Of a stretch of 64,000 bases of DNA, positions 47,731 through 60,200 are shown one piece after another. Below the pieces are notes generated by a model, which was not told where the DNA came from, ran no database searches, and saw nothing but the letters and a program-made list of their open reading frames with translations. Origin of the DNA: Polytrichum commune (taxonomy: Eukaryota > Streptophyta > Polytrichopsida > Polytrichales > Polytrichaceae); assembly GCA_950295325.1 (NCBI GenBank), contig OX485803.1, forward strand, positions 75,159,554 to 75,223,553. The letters are read 5' to 3'. Every line of letters begins with the position of its first letter. Within the stretch, counting starts at the first letter, position 1. The position numbers and the translations under genes are program-made.

Positions 47731-50700
47731 ATGGCAACGATGGAGAAGCGTGTGCTGGAAAATCTGGAGAAAGCAGGATGGCATTTGAAACCCTCAGCGA
47801 TCGCCGACCTTCTTCAAGACATCCGAGAGGACGAAGAAAATGCTCGCATGAATGAGAGAGATCTGGAGAAGAGGTTGCGAAGTGATCTTCTGGACACAGA
47901 TTTGTGCGCAATCGGTGCAAGGTACTTGCCCGATGCGCAGGCTTTGCTACATCTTCACACTCTGCAAACACCATGCATTTTGCAGGTGCCAATTTTCATC
48001 TCTTCTCTTCTCTTCTCTTTGCTAATCTTCTTGCACAAGCTCAAACAAAATTTCTACCAAACTTGCTCTGTTGTAAGGTAAATGGTGCTGAAATGGTACC
48101 AAACCGTAACTTCAAGCGCTGATAAACTTTCGTTTATTTCTCAATCGAAAGGGGATTCCAACGCACCAAAGTATGCCTAATTTGAATTTCGTATGCGAAA
48201 GTTAGAAGGGATCAAAGTTTTATTGGTAGATGGCCCAAAACCATCAACATGGGAGCCTGATGTTAAGGTGGTGGACATTCTTGGAATATTTACTCTTAGT
48301 GCAAGATTTCAGGGTGTTGGTTTTGGCACCATCTACCTTAAGTCCGCTCGTTTAAGAATCCTAACTGATTTGGAGCTCTTTTGGTCAATCTACTGGTGGT
48401 GCAATGCATTTACATAATATCAACAGTTTTTTACATTTGCTTATGGCGATACACATTGAACTCAATTTGAAGTTTATGGTAGGCTTGCAAACCTAAATTG
48501 CACTCTGTGAATTATGTTCTTGAACATCTCACCTAGATGAATATGAATAGGTTTTGCTCGCACTGCAATCAGAGTTTGTGGTAGCTTGTACATAATTTCA
48601 ACAGTTTTCCACTTGTGCTTATGGGCAGACATAATGAACTGAATGTGGAGTTTATCGAAGGCTTGCAAACCTAAATTGCACTTTGAGAATTATGTTTCTG
48701 ATAATTTCACCTAGATGAATGTGAAAAGATTTTGCTTTGCACTATATTTCTAAGGTGGTCACAGTTTTTTGTAAGAGACAGGGTAGGTCACATGTCAGTT
48801 GTTGCCTGCTACCTTGAATCTAGATGTGCAGACCTAACTTTGCTTGTTATTGAAAGGGATACTTTTGCATTGCGTTTAGGGAATAGTGCATCACAAATAC
48901 ACTAAAGTAACACAAAATTTGCGATATAATAATCCTCCCATTGATTCCTTTGGAGCTGGTTGCAGGTCGCCTCAATAAATGACATCAGTGAGAGCAATCA
49001 GCGTGCAGGGAGTTCAGGGAGTGCAGGGAGGCTGTTGCGAATTCGTCTAACAGATGGCCACTCGTCTCTTACTGCGATTGAGCACCGACCTGTCCCTTCC
49101 CTGTCACTCGACATCTCGCCTGGGACAAAAGTAGGTACTGATACTTTTGAGTGTGCAGTTTTGTTGACGTTGAATGGTGAACTGGGTGGACCTGCTTGCT
49201 TCTCCCATTTTTGTAACATGTGAATCAGGAATGGCAAAAGTTCGCTGGATGAAAGATAGACCAATATATACATGGGCTACAATTTACCAGATTATGTCTC
49301 CCATTTCCATTCCTCTTGATACACTAGGACACAAAAAGAATTACAACCAATCATCAACCAACCCATCCATCAGGCAGAGAGCCTAATGTGCGTAGCACCT
49401 TGTCCAGATGAATTGAAATGGATTCTTGAACCGGTGGACAGTGTTACATGCTTTACGATTGTACTATTAGCTGTTGTGGTAGTTCCAAGTTGCATTGTTC
49501 TTCAATTTGTCTTTAAACAAGAGACCCAGTTGCACACACTAAAAGGGGCAAGGGATGGAGGATGAAGGTGGTATTGCAGGGCTCAATTACATTGCAGAGT
49601 GGGATTGTTCTTCTTGATCCTGGTGCAATTCGTGTGGAAGGCGGTCATGTGGCAGCACTTCATGAAGCTTGGGTGATGCAAAGGAAGTATGCAGGGGCCT
49701 TATCACGCCCAACTAGAGACAGTAATAATGGGCCGCCACCATTCCGGGCCTTGCAATCTGGTGCAAAAGGAGCTCAAGCTCCCGAAAAAACAGTGCAAAC
49801 TGGTACAAAATCATTGCCCTCTACTGGATGCCAAGGTTTGTCTTTTTGATCCTTGACATTGGTAAGCATTGAAGTTTACCCACACTTGTGTCATTCATAG
49901 TGCAAAATGAAGGGTCCACATTAGATAAGTATTTGAGATAGGCTCGTCGAACTTACACATTATGAAGTTTAACTTCCATGCATATGATTATGTTGAAATC
50001 ATTGAAACATTCCAGGTTCAAGTCCAGTGCTCGGGTTCGCAGCCAAACATCCCAACACGCATCTGCTGATTTAGCTACTTCATACCAATCATACGATATA
50101 TCAACCTGTAATGGACAGTGGACCCTAAAATGCTCACTAATATATTTGTAGATATCCAACTATGAAAATGTACATATCTGAATGAAAATCACTACAAGTT
50201 ATCTATGAGTCAAAGTCAATTTCTAGATGATATCACCTTAAATTCAAAAATAGCAAGATCAACTGTCATGCTTTTCGTTTGGATTTGGTAGTGTGCCCAT
50301 GGAATTTATTTTTGATTCCTATAAACCTGACCCGGTCATCTGGGCATTTTTGGTGGGGCAGATACTGTGTCAACAACAGCTGCACCAAGTGTCCAGTCCA
50401 CTAAAGCTTCACAGGATGTTCGGGGACAGGTGGTGTCAGCGGCAACAGCAACAATTGCACATGCACCAGAAAGTACTACTGGGGCCAGGTCTTCGAAAAT
50501 CAGGATGCGGCCAGGAGCAGAGCCTTACAGGCCTAGATTGGGAAATGTCTCGGAGGCAAAGAGAACAGAGACTCGAGCTTCGGCAAGTGACATGTCAACA
50601 CAAGCTACCCTTTCTGAGACTGCCGGTACACTTCAGAAGCAGCCATTGAGTCATACAACTCAACCCCAACCCCAATCCCAACCCCAAGCGCAACCAACTG

Positions 50701-52137
50701 CCATGGCTGCGGCTTCATCTTCACCAGCTGCAGGCGAAGCAAAAGAAGGTTAGATATGCAACGAATTACAAAGAATGTCATTTGAAGTTTTAGAATTGGA
50801 ATTCAGATGCAAAAGCTATACGAGGTCCAAGTGACTCTTCAAGTGATCACATAGACCGTCCCAATTGTGTTAATTTTGGAGCCTAGAATGAGCTTTGAGT
50901 TTGTCATGGTTTCATACTCTCACAGGGTACCTGGTATGAGAAGTCAGTGCCCCTCCTAGCCATCATTAAGATGGTGGATCGTAATCTACATTAAGCAGCT
51001 AAAGTTTCAACTCCCTTCAGGGATTAATTGTAGATTCTGCTTGCAACCCTAGGTCTGTAGGTTCCTGAATACTTCTTGCAGTTCTACCATCTCTGTAATG
51101 GAAGCAAATCCCTAGTCATTTCAAACGGACTTGATAGGGGGCACTTCAGAGGTTCATTCACATATACGCATCTGCTATTTTATTCTCTGAATAAGGGTAT
51201 TGTCATTACAGGTGTGTCAGAAAGGGTGCCGGAGAAATTAGGTTCAGAAGCTGTGCCTGTTCAAAACCGACAAGCTGCTCAGAAGCTACTAGAGAGGAGG
51301 ACAGATGCAGGGCCTGGGTTTGAAAGAGGCCGTGGGCGCGGCCGAGGTTTTCGGAGAGGTGGGGGTCGATATGATGCAGATGATCAAAATGAGCGAGTAA
51401 TGACATTGGATGAGTGGGAGGCCAGAAAATCCACGCCCAGTAGCAGTCGTGCAATTTCAGATCAAGAGATTGCGATGAGGTTGCAAGAACAGTTCAATTT
51501 GGAGGATTCACATGTATGTCTGACCCTCTTTATGTTTACTGCAGTTGGAATTTGATTTCTGTGCATCATCACACACACTACTAGAGAGGAGGGTATTTAT
51601 CAATAAAGTGTGTGATGGTGTATACTGTATATTGTGAAGGGATTGGATCGTCCTATAACCTCATACCCACTATTGATATAACCACGTTGATTCTGCTCAA
51701 TGTTTTTGGGTAATAATATTCTATCTTCTGGAATAACAAAAACCCTGACAGTTGGTAATACTTATTTCCTCTAATTAGCTCAGCTGTCAAGTTTCCCATA
51801 CTTGCATAGGTTTTAAGTTATATTTTGGCTTATAAATAGAATGTACTTTTACATGAAATTATTACTTAAATCTACGATGATATCAATAGTTACTACATCT
51901 ATCCAGGCTTTCAAGGTTCAATATTATTTTCTGGTGGAAGCACTAAAGACATAGACTGTTTCTGACTTTGTAAAACCATGATGGCAGGGTGGACAGCCTA
52001 AGCAGCTCAATGCTGCTGAACAGCTACGCTTGAGTATGTTCAATTTTGTCCCTGAGCCAACCAATGAAGAGAATGGTCATGGCAGAGGTGGTGGTCGTGG
52101 CCGAGGTCGAGGTCGGGGGCGTGGTCGGAGAAACTGA
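47731..52137 (+). CDS. TDRD3-like protein: RMI1-type N-terminus, OB fold, RG-rich tail
   Basis: Six exons: 47731-47985, 48966-49130, 49568-49835, 50362-50748, 51212-51513, 51988-52137; 1527 nt, 508 aa, all GT-AG and in frame. Residues 1-80 are helical and match the RMI1_N/DUF1767 domain (LEKAGWHLKPSAIADLL). Residues 82-165 match its OB fold (VASINDIS, LRIRLTDGHSSLTAIEH, PGTKVVLQGSITLQSGIVLL). A low-complexity, Gln/Ser/Ala-rich middle follows, then GRGRGRGFRRGGGR, a helical SDQEIAMRLQEQFNLED motif, and a C-terminal GRGRGRGRGRGRRN. In animals TDRD3 joins topoisomerase 3-beta to RNA through this OB fold; plants have Tudor-less relatives with RG boxes. A topoisomerase partner is inferred. I see no Tudor domain. 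The ATG is the first in frame. Intron 1 holds a 178-bp tandem duplication. Confidence 0.85.
48413..48768. repeat. Tandem duplication in TDRD3-like intron 1, period 178 bp
   Basis: Copies at 48413-48590 and 48591-48768 share CATAATNTCAACAGTTTT, AGGCTTGCAAACCTAAATTG and TCACCTAGATGAAT with about 15-20% difference. Confidence 0.7.
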
Positions 52138-52811
52138 TAGGTTTCGTTGGCATTGGTTTGATGAAATGCACATTTGGTGGACCTACTTTTGTCTGTTTGC
52201 AACCAATTCATGCAAGTTGTACACTCTTCTCTTCTCTTCATTTATTCCAGCCATGTTATGATCGATTCCACAATTGTTTGTTTCTGCATTTGCTTCATTA
52301 TAAGTAAGTGGTAGGATCTGTTGTCACTCACGCTTAATACAAAGTATACTAAGTGTATCTGGAATCAATAATAGTGTATAGGGTCAAAAATTCCTCTCAA
52401 CCATGTATGCAAAATTAATATAGTACGCACTCCATCAATCATATTTAGAGTTAGGCCTGTCATCTTCTAACAGGCTCCCACCAGTCACATGATTAGAGTA
52501 GAGACACCCATAACTGGTCACTTAAGAGATTCTGCACCAAATCTGGAGAAGTATAGGGTGTTGCGAATTATTTCCCTTGTAGGAAGATAGAAATCAGGAC
52601 TGCAATTTTTTTGGTAATTTATTTCCTTAAATTGGAAGTACTCTAAATTTATGAAGCCAAAAGATGGCCAAAATGCTTTACCAATGTCTAGAGTATGTCA
52701 TGACTGCTCTTTTGAGATGAATTCCTTCTCACTTTAGGACTCAAAACCGTGGACATTTGCCATGGCATTGTTGATTCCATGGTGTCATCGTAACTGAAGT
52801 TGGAGATGTAG
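52138..52811. other. 3' flank of the TDRD3-like gene, no other gene
   Basis: Probable 3' UTR with T-rich sequence to about 52310, then spacer. No coding signal. Confidence 0.35.
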
Positions 52812-52932
52812 GGTTGGTTTCCATGTAGGTTGCTTCACCCATCATATTCTAGTGGAAATGTAGATTCCACTTGGTGGCATCTACATTTCCACTAGAATCT
52901 GGTGGGTGAAACAACCTACATGGAAACTAACC
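52812..52932. repeat. 121-bp near-perfect inverted repeat (hairpin)
   Basis: Two 52-bp arms (52812-52863 and 52881-52932) differ at four positions, and the loop is 17 bp. Two of the differences would be G-U pairs in RNA. The outer part GGTTRGTTTCCATGTAGGTT and the inner part ATTCTAGTGGAAATGTAG pair without gaps. It could be a very short hairpin MITE or a small-RNA precursor; no coding and no clear target duplication is seen. Confidence 0.85.
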
Positions 52933-53299
52933 TTTAGAAACTATGAAATGTGGAACCTTATATTCACCACCCACAAATGCTTTTTAATCAAAATCTGTCC
53001 TAGCAAGATTGAAATTATGGCACCCTATAGATTGCCAATGGGGTCCTCATTGGGAATGGGCACCTCTACTCTACATGTGGGACATTTTTAGTGTAGGACA
53101 TTACATGTAGGGAGATTTTATTTAATGTGTTTGACCCACACATAGGGTAAGTTTACAAAATGCTTTCATTGAGATAAATAAATTTTTTGTGGCTCCAATG
53201 ATGAATTAGCCCCACTCCTTTGGAGTGGACTATTAAATGTAAGTTATGTAATTTTGAAAGCTCGTATTCTAGTGGGCTTCAAGAGCACTTTTAGGCTCA

Positions 53300-54310
53300 T
53301 TAGAAGGACTAAATTGAGATCACCCATGAATACAAATACCTTGGGATTGATTTCTATTCACATGGTTACTTTGAGCCATGTAGTAAAAGGCAAAGAATCG
53401 TAGGTATGAAAGCCTTGATGGGCACTTTAAGGAAGAAGTAGTAGTTGGAGTCACATGTTGGAAACTCAAACGCATCTATTCAAGGCTTTGGTGCTTCCTA
53501 CTATCATGTATGGCACCGAAATGTGGAGATGTGTCTTGAAAAACTCTCATTGGAAGCTTTTTTAAAATAACATGATGTGATGTCTCACGTCAAAGTACGT
53601 TCTTCAACTACCTATCATATTTTGTTGGCCGAATTTGGAGAACTTCCCATAGAATTTCCCATAGAACTCTCAAGCTTATGGGCTTTCAAGAAAGGCTTGC
53701 CCACCTTATCCCCCTCTTTGTTAGTTAGTAAAGCAACCTCATTCTCTTGACACCTAGCTGAACAAGAATTTAACACTTGGCACAAATCGACAACCCTGTG
53801 GAAGATCTCATGGGGTCTATCTCCTTGGGAAACCCATGACAACCCAACCACATCAAAAACAACATATGATGCTATCAAGGAGGTTTTTCTTGCTGAAGAG
53901 TGGAACTCTTTCCATCTCTCAAGGAGGAAACTAGATTATCTCCACCTTATGGATTTGCCTCAAATACGAATATGAATTGTACTTGAAGCTAGCATGGACT
54001 CCACTACAATGCAACATCATTGCTACCTTCCGCACCTTAATGAGGCACATTTTGTGTTGGGATGTCCTTTATATAACCCCATCAGAGATAAGTTTCTATC
54101 ACTATTTAACAACCTAGTTCCAGGGAGCCTATAGTCTTTTTTCCAATTGACCATCAAGTTGACATGAGCATGTATGTCACAGAGGCTACTGCTCTCTGCC
54201 ACGCTAGAGAATTAGCTAGTTTGAAATCATCCCGATGTACTTTCAGTCCCATTAGCCTTTTCGACTTCTTGGACTTTAATATCAATTTCAATTTCATTAC
54301 ATGCATGTGT
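53300..54310 (+). pseudogene. Second LINE relic (RT C-terminal part and 3' end)
   Basis: Reads THEYKYLGIDFYSHGYFEP (about 53320-53380) and GMKALMGTLRK, then in shifted frames FKALVLPTIMYGTEMW (about 53485-53530) and TTYHILLAEFGELPIE (about 53610-53660). The following DNA matches the plus-strand complement of 43490-44030 (WETHDN-like segment, TTTGTGTTGGGATGT, CATCAAGTTGACATGAGC). The copy starts later in the element than the relic at 43100-44742, so each was truncated separately. Not functional. Confidence 0.75.
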
Positions 54311-55206
54311 TACTATAGGGCATAAGTTCCCAATTCCGAGAAACAAACAATCATATATTCCTCAAAATTGCCACATGTAAATCCTACATAGGCTGAAACC
54401 TCTTGAATCCCACTTGGAAACTTACATCCAAGCACTCCACTAAATATTATATCAGTGTCACTTACTTGCTATACCATTTTACTATTAACGTACTTTTGTA
54501 CCAAGTAAAAATGTTAATATTCTGTAATGTCCAAACAACCACTTTGACCTTTGTTGGTAAAAAATGAGATATACAATACATAGTTATAGCATTGCTTAAT
54601 TCTAAATAGTAAGTGACACTAAATAGAATAATGTAGTAAGCGACATTCAATTTACTACACTAAATCTAGTGTAGTAAAAGTGAAACATCGTGTCCTCTAT
54701 GTTACTGGGACATGCAAGCAGTGTTTGGAAGCATTTCCAGCTAAAAACATGCACTTGATTCTTTGGGTCGTATGTTTCACAATTTGGGTTTCTCATGATG
54801 ATCCGATTGAGTCAAAACCACAAAAGTTTGAGGGATATCCTTGTTACAACAAGATTGGAATGTGTGCTCAATTTTTTTTTAATTTTTTTAATTTTAATTT
54901 AAAAAAATATGTATATATATACACACACATGCCATTCGAGGTTTGAAATGCATATGTAGTGGAATTGCAAGGGTTAATCCAATCACTCAAAGAGAAAGAG
55001 AATCTTCACTTTGACCTAAACTTATGACTATTTTTATCATAATTATGCTCTAGGAACTTGAAATGACAATTTGCGTCATTTGCAATTGTTTATGGGATGA
55101 GACAATTCCCGACATCATCCAACACCCAAAAATGTTTGCAGACTTGGAAGTGGCTACACACCCTTAAAGATATTGTTGATCATAAGTGCTCAACTTTGGA
55201 TATGGA
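54311..55206. other. Spacer with small palindromes
   Basis: A perfect palindrome with 12-bp arms (TTTACTACACTA, loop AATC, complement) lies at 54651-54678. A weaker inverted pair (GTGTCACTTACT near 54455 and AGTAAGTGACAC near 54608) brackets 54440-54625, perhaps a small element. No gene. Confidence 0.5.
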
Positions 55207-55540
55207 GCTAACTTATTAGGTTAAGGTGGACGTGCTTAATTTGGTTACTCATCTTGATCAGACAAAATTATATTTGAGTGTTATGTGTTGTGGCATGGCT
55301 TCAAGAATTAATACCAAACAAACATGTGTTAAAGAGATCATAGTGGGTGCTCATAATATGATACCCATTCTCGTCTCAATAGTCAACATAATTGAGAAGA
55401 CCTACATAGTATGACCATTTAATGAGCAAGAGAATCTTTGATTTGATAATGAGAAAAATATTCATATGAGCTCCAAAAATTATAAGAAAAGTGGCTACAA
55501 CCTCGATTTATATTTGCTGACCATCTTGTAATAGAGTCGA
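55207..55540. mobile_element. Degenerate TIR-type repeat, third copy
   Basis: Begins GGTTAAGGTGGACGTGCTTA and carries CAATAGTCAACATAATTGAG, TATGACCATTTAATGAGC and ATTCATATGAGCTCCAAA in the same order as the copies at 41803 and 46758. Confidence 0.5.
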
Positions 55541-56880
55541 ACAACCAAATCCCAATCAAGCCCCCACCAGAAATCTATAAGGTTTTAGAATTTCAATAGG
55601 GTTGAGACTGATTTTGGTAATTTCTTTTCGTGGGAGGTTAGAATAAGGCTCCATGTTTCACAAGCTTGGGCTTTTGTGCATAGTAGAACATGATTGCCCA
55701 TTGTCACGTTCATTAAAGCATGAGTTAATGAGAATGTTGAAGTTTTTAAAACTAATCAGAAGCAAATATTTCCAAAAAGCAGGGGTCTATATGTCATTAT
55801 CTAGACCCCATGAAGGTTTTTATTTTGACTTCTATAGGAGTTTTAACATATGTTTACAATTTATAAGCAACACCAAAAGAGTGCTTAGAACTTCAAACTC
55901 TTTTAGGCTCAAGTTCCATAATTCCAAGTAGTTGTAGATGCTACAGAGAGGAAGAAGGATTGCATGCAATTTCCATGTTTGGAGAAGAAAGCTCACAATC
56001 TAGTGACAATGGAAGAATTTTTTTGATGATGATCGACAACAATGCACACCCTTCCTACCAACTTGTACACCAAGAGTTCTTGGTTTCTAAGTCTCCAATT
56101 TCGGTTATGATGTCACCAGGGAATCAATAATGCCATGATACATGTCGTTGATTTGAGTGCTAAAGTGAGGAGGGTTTCATCTCAAAATGAGCAATTATGG
56201 TAGACTCTAGACATTGGTAATGTGTTCGGGTCAACTTTTGGCTTCAAAAATTCACAGTAATTTCAATTTAAGGAATAAAATACTAAAAAAAATTGCAGTC
56301 CTCCTGATTTCTCTCTTCCTACACGGAAAAAATTTGCACCACCTTCTACTTGTCCAAATCTGGCGGAAAACCTCTTAAGCTATCGGTTGTGGGCGGCTCT
56401 ACCTTAATCCCGTGTTCCATGTCCTCTGAGAAGTGGGCGAGCCGCAAAAAGTAACCATTTTAGACCCATCAATCTTCATTTTGTCATTGAATGCGTTGGT
56501 TAAATGCGGTGCATATGAATGTACACTGATGGTGATGGTGATGAGGATGATGTACATAGCCTCCGGGACCATGTGACGGTGGGCAATTACTCACACACAG
56601 TCACAGGACCTCCATGGAATTCCTCACATGGAGCCCTCACACTTCCCAATCTGTTACAGATACATTGCCACTTCTCATCCACCGATTCGTACTCTTTGAA
56701 TTTCGATTTCTGTGTGTTAGTATTTAAATTAATCAGGTCTCTCACATCCACACCCTCGAGTTTGACAACAATGCGAATGTGAACCGCAGGATTGACACTC
56801 AATAAATTCGTGTGGCATCGTAACTTCATTCATATTCTGTCTATTCTAGTGCTGCTGGAGTTTCATTCATAAGGGGAAGG
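55541..56880. other. Spacer, no gene recognised
   Basis: No supported coding region. GATGGTGATG-type repeats occur at about 56526-56552. The last few hundred bases are the distal promoter of the BURP gene. Confidence 0.35.
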
Positions 56881-56884
56881 CTAC

Positions 56885-56894
56885 TATATATAAA
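56885..56894 (+). promoter_or_regulatory. TATA box of the BURP-domain gene
   Basis: TATATATAAA followed by GGGAGCAGACAG is a strong plant TATA context. A start ~30 bases on (about 56920) would give a ~290-nt 5' leader before the ATG at 57212. Confidence 0.6.
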
Positions 56895-57211
56895 GGGAGC
56901 AGACAGCCACTGTCTACAAGTGTGCACCCAGGGATCACTCACAGTCAATTGGGTCGTCTGAATTCTTCCCAATCTCAGCCTTAGTAGGCGCAATCCTGTA
57001 ATATTTACTTCTCGACTTTTGATGACTTTGGACACAGCAACTTCACGTTGCACTTTTGTATTTCCTGATGTGCCTGCACGCCACCCGATGATTGTTTATA
57101 CTTATAGTCATTAAATCTCCTTCAGTATTTATTTCAAGGGCGTTTGATAATGTTTCTAAGTTACTTGTCTGTCAAATTGCAGTGAGTTTTTTGGGCAGTG
57201 ACTCGTACACG

Positions 57212-60200
57212 ATGGCGTCCCAGTGCTCCAGCTTTGCTGTCGTCCTCGTGTTAGTGGTAAGGAGTAGGTAGATGATCACACTTATGTATATATAATATCC
57301 ATCCAAATCAGGCCCCATTTAATTTCACGCTGCATTTACAACTGAAGTAGGAGGTATACGTCCTTGTTACAGGGCACATGTGTTCATTTATACGTCACCT
57401 TGATAATTGTAGTTTGTGAATGTATGATGACATAGTTGCGTCCAAAATTCACAGGTTCCCGAATCAGGCCCCATTTTAGTTGATGAATGCACTCATGTCA
57501 TGATCAGAATGCTGCACTTAGTTTGAAGAGGCACTACAAGGATCACTTGGTCGTTAGCATTGGTTTTCGGGCACTCGAGGTAGTTTTTAGGTCTCCTTAC
57601 ATCTAAAATCCATAATCTACCTTTGAGTGGCCAAAAACCAGTGCTAATGACCCCTGATCCTTGTAATTTAGTATGAATTAACCCTTTTTTTTGGGGGGGG
57701 GGGGATTTGTTCCATTCAAACTTCACATTAGTAACTGTACTCATGTAGTTTTTTGTGAAGAATTTGAATTTGTAGCTAGGTGCAACATTCACAGTTAATT
57801 CTCAAGTAAGCCCCCATTGTGATGAGGATCATAAGAAATGCTGCATTTAAGGAGCAGTTAAATTTGAATTAGACATAGGTCATAACCTTTGCAAGCAGGG
57901 CGCGGGAGAGTCGTTAAACTTCATTCCATTGTCACCTTGAAAATCGAAGCAGTACTTGGTGATGTATAGTTAGGTTTTGTGGATATTCTGGATTTTGTGC
58001 AATCAAAGACATTCACGATTTCCCCAATCATTCCCCAATTGATGCCCTCATCACATCAGAATGCCGCATTTAGTTTGAACAAGAAGGTAACCCTCTACAG
58101 CGGCATATTTGTTGAGTCATAATTTTCTGCATCACTCCCCATTTGATGCACGCATCACATCAGAAGACTGCAGTATTAATTTTGAAGTAGCTAATTTTAA
58201 TTGACCTTCTGCAAGCGGCGGCAGAGTTCTTCACTCAATCGACTCTCACCTTCAAAATCATAGCTGTCTGTGAAACATATATTGGATTTGTTCGTTGTTG
58301 CTTGCAACAATATAGATGCACAGCTTCTTGCGAGGTTTGATTTTCGTGCACCCGATGGCAGGCCTTGGGAGTGCTTCTATCCGATGCAGCCGGGCGGCCG
58401 ATCAACCGACCCGAGGGGGACGATGATCAGCACTACATGGTGGACAATGCCGACGAGCACCATGATCACCATGATCGTGTGCAGATTAGCCCCAGTCTTC
58501 TGAGCATGTTGGCGTCGCCCTTGGACACCAGCAAGAGAGTTCAATACGCGATCCAGCTCCGGGACGGAACTCTGGCGGATCACATCCAGAGCTTCTGCCA
58601 GGACGCCAAGCTGGAGTGCCGAGCGGACATCGCGGTGTCCGATCCCACCTTGAGCATCTGGCGCGGCGCCTTAGCCGATGAGACCATGTTCCAGCAGGCT
58701 CGTGACCTTGTAGATGCCACCCAGGCCATGCATTTCGGCCAGGACAGGATTGTCAAGGGCAATGACATCATGTTGCCGAAGAGTTTGAGGGATTCCATGT
58801 CCCTCAAGACGGCGTTCTTGCCACAGGCTCTTGCAGAGAAGATGCCCTTCGCGACGTATGTGAAGAGGATACCCTTTACCCTAAACCCTTAACCTTCACT
58901 TGCAAGAGTAAAAATATCAGAAGAAATGAACATGTATGATGTTTCTGAATTTCAAGTTTAGTCTCATTTAGAGAACTGTAACGGAATGGAGGGAGGGATT
59001 TATGACCAAAGCCATCATCATGATGATATATACCAGCGGCAAAAGCTACGTTGATTGTACACCAGAAAATCCGAAACTCTAAACCCTCCCTTGCAAGAGT
59101 TTAAGATTCAGAAAAAAATTCAGATGATGTTGCAGAATTTTAAGTTTCTCATTTCGGGCACGGGAGGAATGGATGGAGAATTTTGTGATGAACAGGCTGT
59201 CACCCTGATTATATATACTAGCTACGAATCCTACGTTGATGATTCTAAGTACACCAAAACATCCTAAACCCTAAACCCTCCATTGCAAGAGTATAAGAAT
59301 CAGAAGAAACAAACAAGTACAATGTTTCTGATATTCAAAGTTCGCAGTCCCCACATGATGCATGTATACATCATGATTATGCAAAATAACTTGCAATATA
59401 TTCGATGATGTGAAGGAGTGCTCATCACATTGCAATGTTTTCTTTTTCTTTTTCTTTTCTTTTCTTTTCTTTTCGTTCTAAATGGACCTGCAACATATTT
59501 TATGCTGTTCCACAGCGCAAGGATGCCTGAGCTGTTGAAGAGCCTCAACATTCCACAGAACTCCAACATGGCGGCCATGATGACACGCACAGTGGCGCAG
59601 TGCGAAGCCCAGCAGGAGCAGAGCAAGGAGACTCGCAAGTGCGTGACCTCGTTGGAAGACATGACCAACTTTGTGGCCACCAGCTTGCCCGAAGGGAAGC
59701 GCATCACGTCTCTTGAGCGATCCAGCTCTGCTTCAGGTAGGTTGACTATTCATACTTAAACATGTTGTTGTACTAAGCTTGGCATCGTCCTCAAAGAACA
59801 CAAAAAATTATACACCTTCTGTCATAGCCTTAATTGATGCTATAGGTTTGTGTACAGTGTAGTATTTGTACCACATTGGATTTCCTCGTTTTAAACTTGT
59901 GGTCTACGTCTTCATGAACACCAGGCTGCTATACTTTAATACTTAATGCCTATCACTTGTTATGGCATCAACACTGCATCTAGACATTAGAGTTTATAAT
60001 GTGGCAGCAGGGTTGAAAATTGAAACCAGAAGTTGTAGGGGAATCTTCTCCTCATCTTATTTTTAGCATCATGTGTCAGTTCCCGAAAGAAATTAAAACT
60101 CGAGGAAGATTCACTTGTGGGTGAAGAAGAGAGGATTAATGGATAATTCGGACCCAACCTTAGTCAACAAACTTCCAGTAGGACGCGTTGAGTTGATGTC

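Noticed and set aside
48193..48417. A 74-codon open frame in TDRD3-like intron 1
   Set aside because: Short, no domain, and resembles repeat DNA (CACCATCTACCTTAAG, as in the dispersed TIR family).
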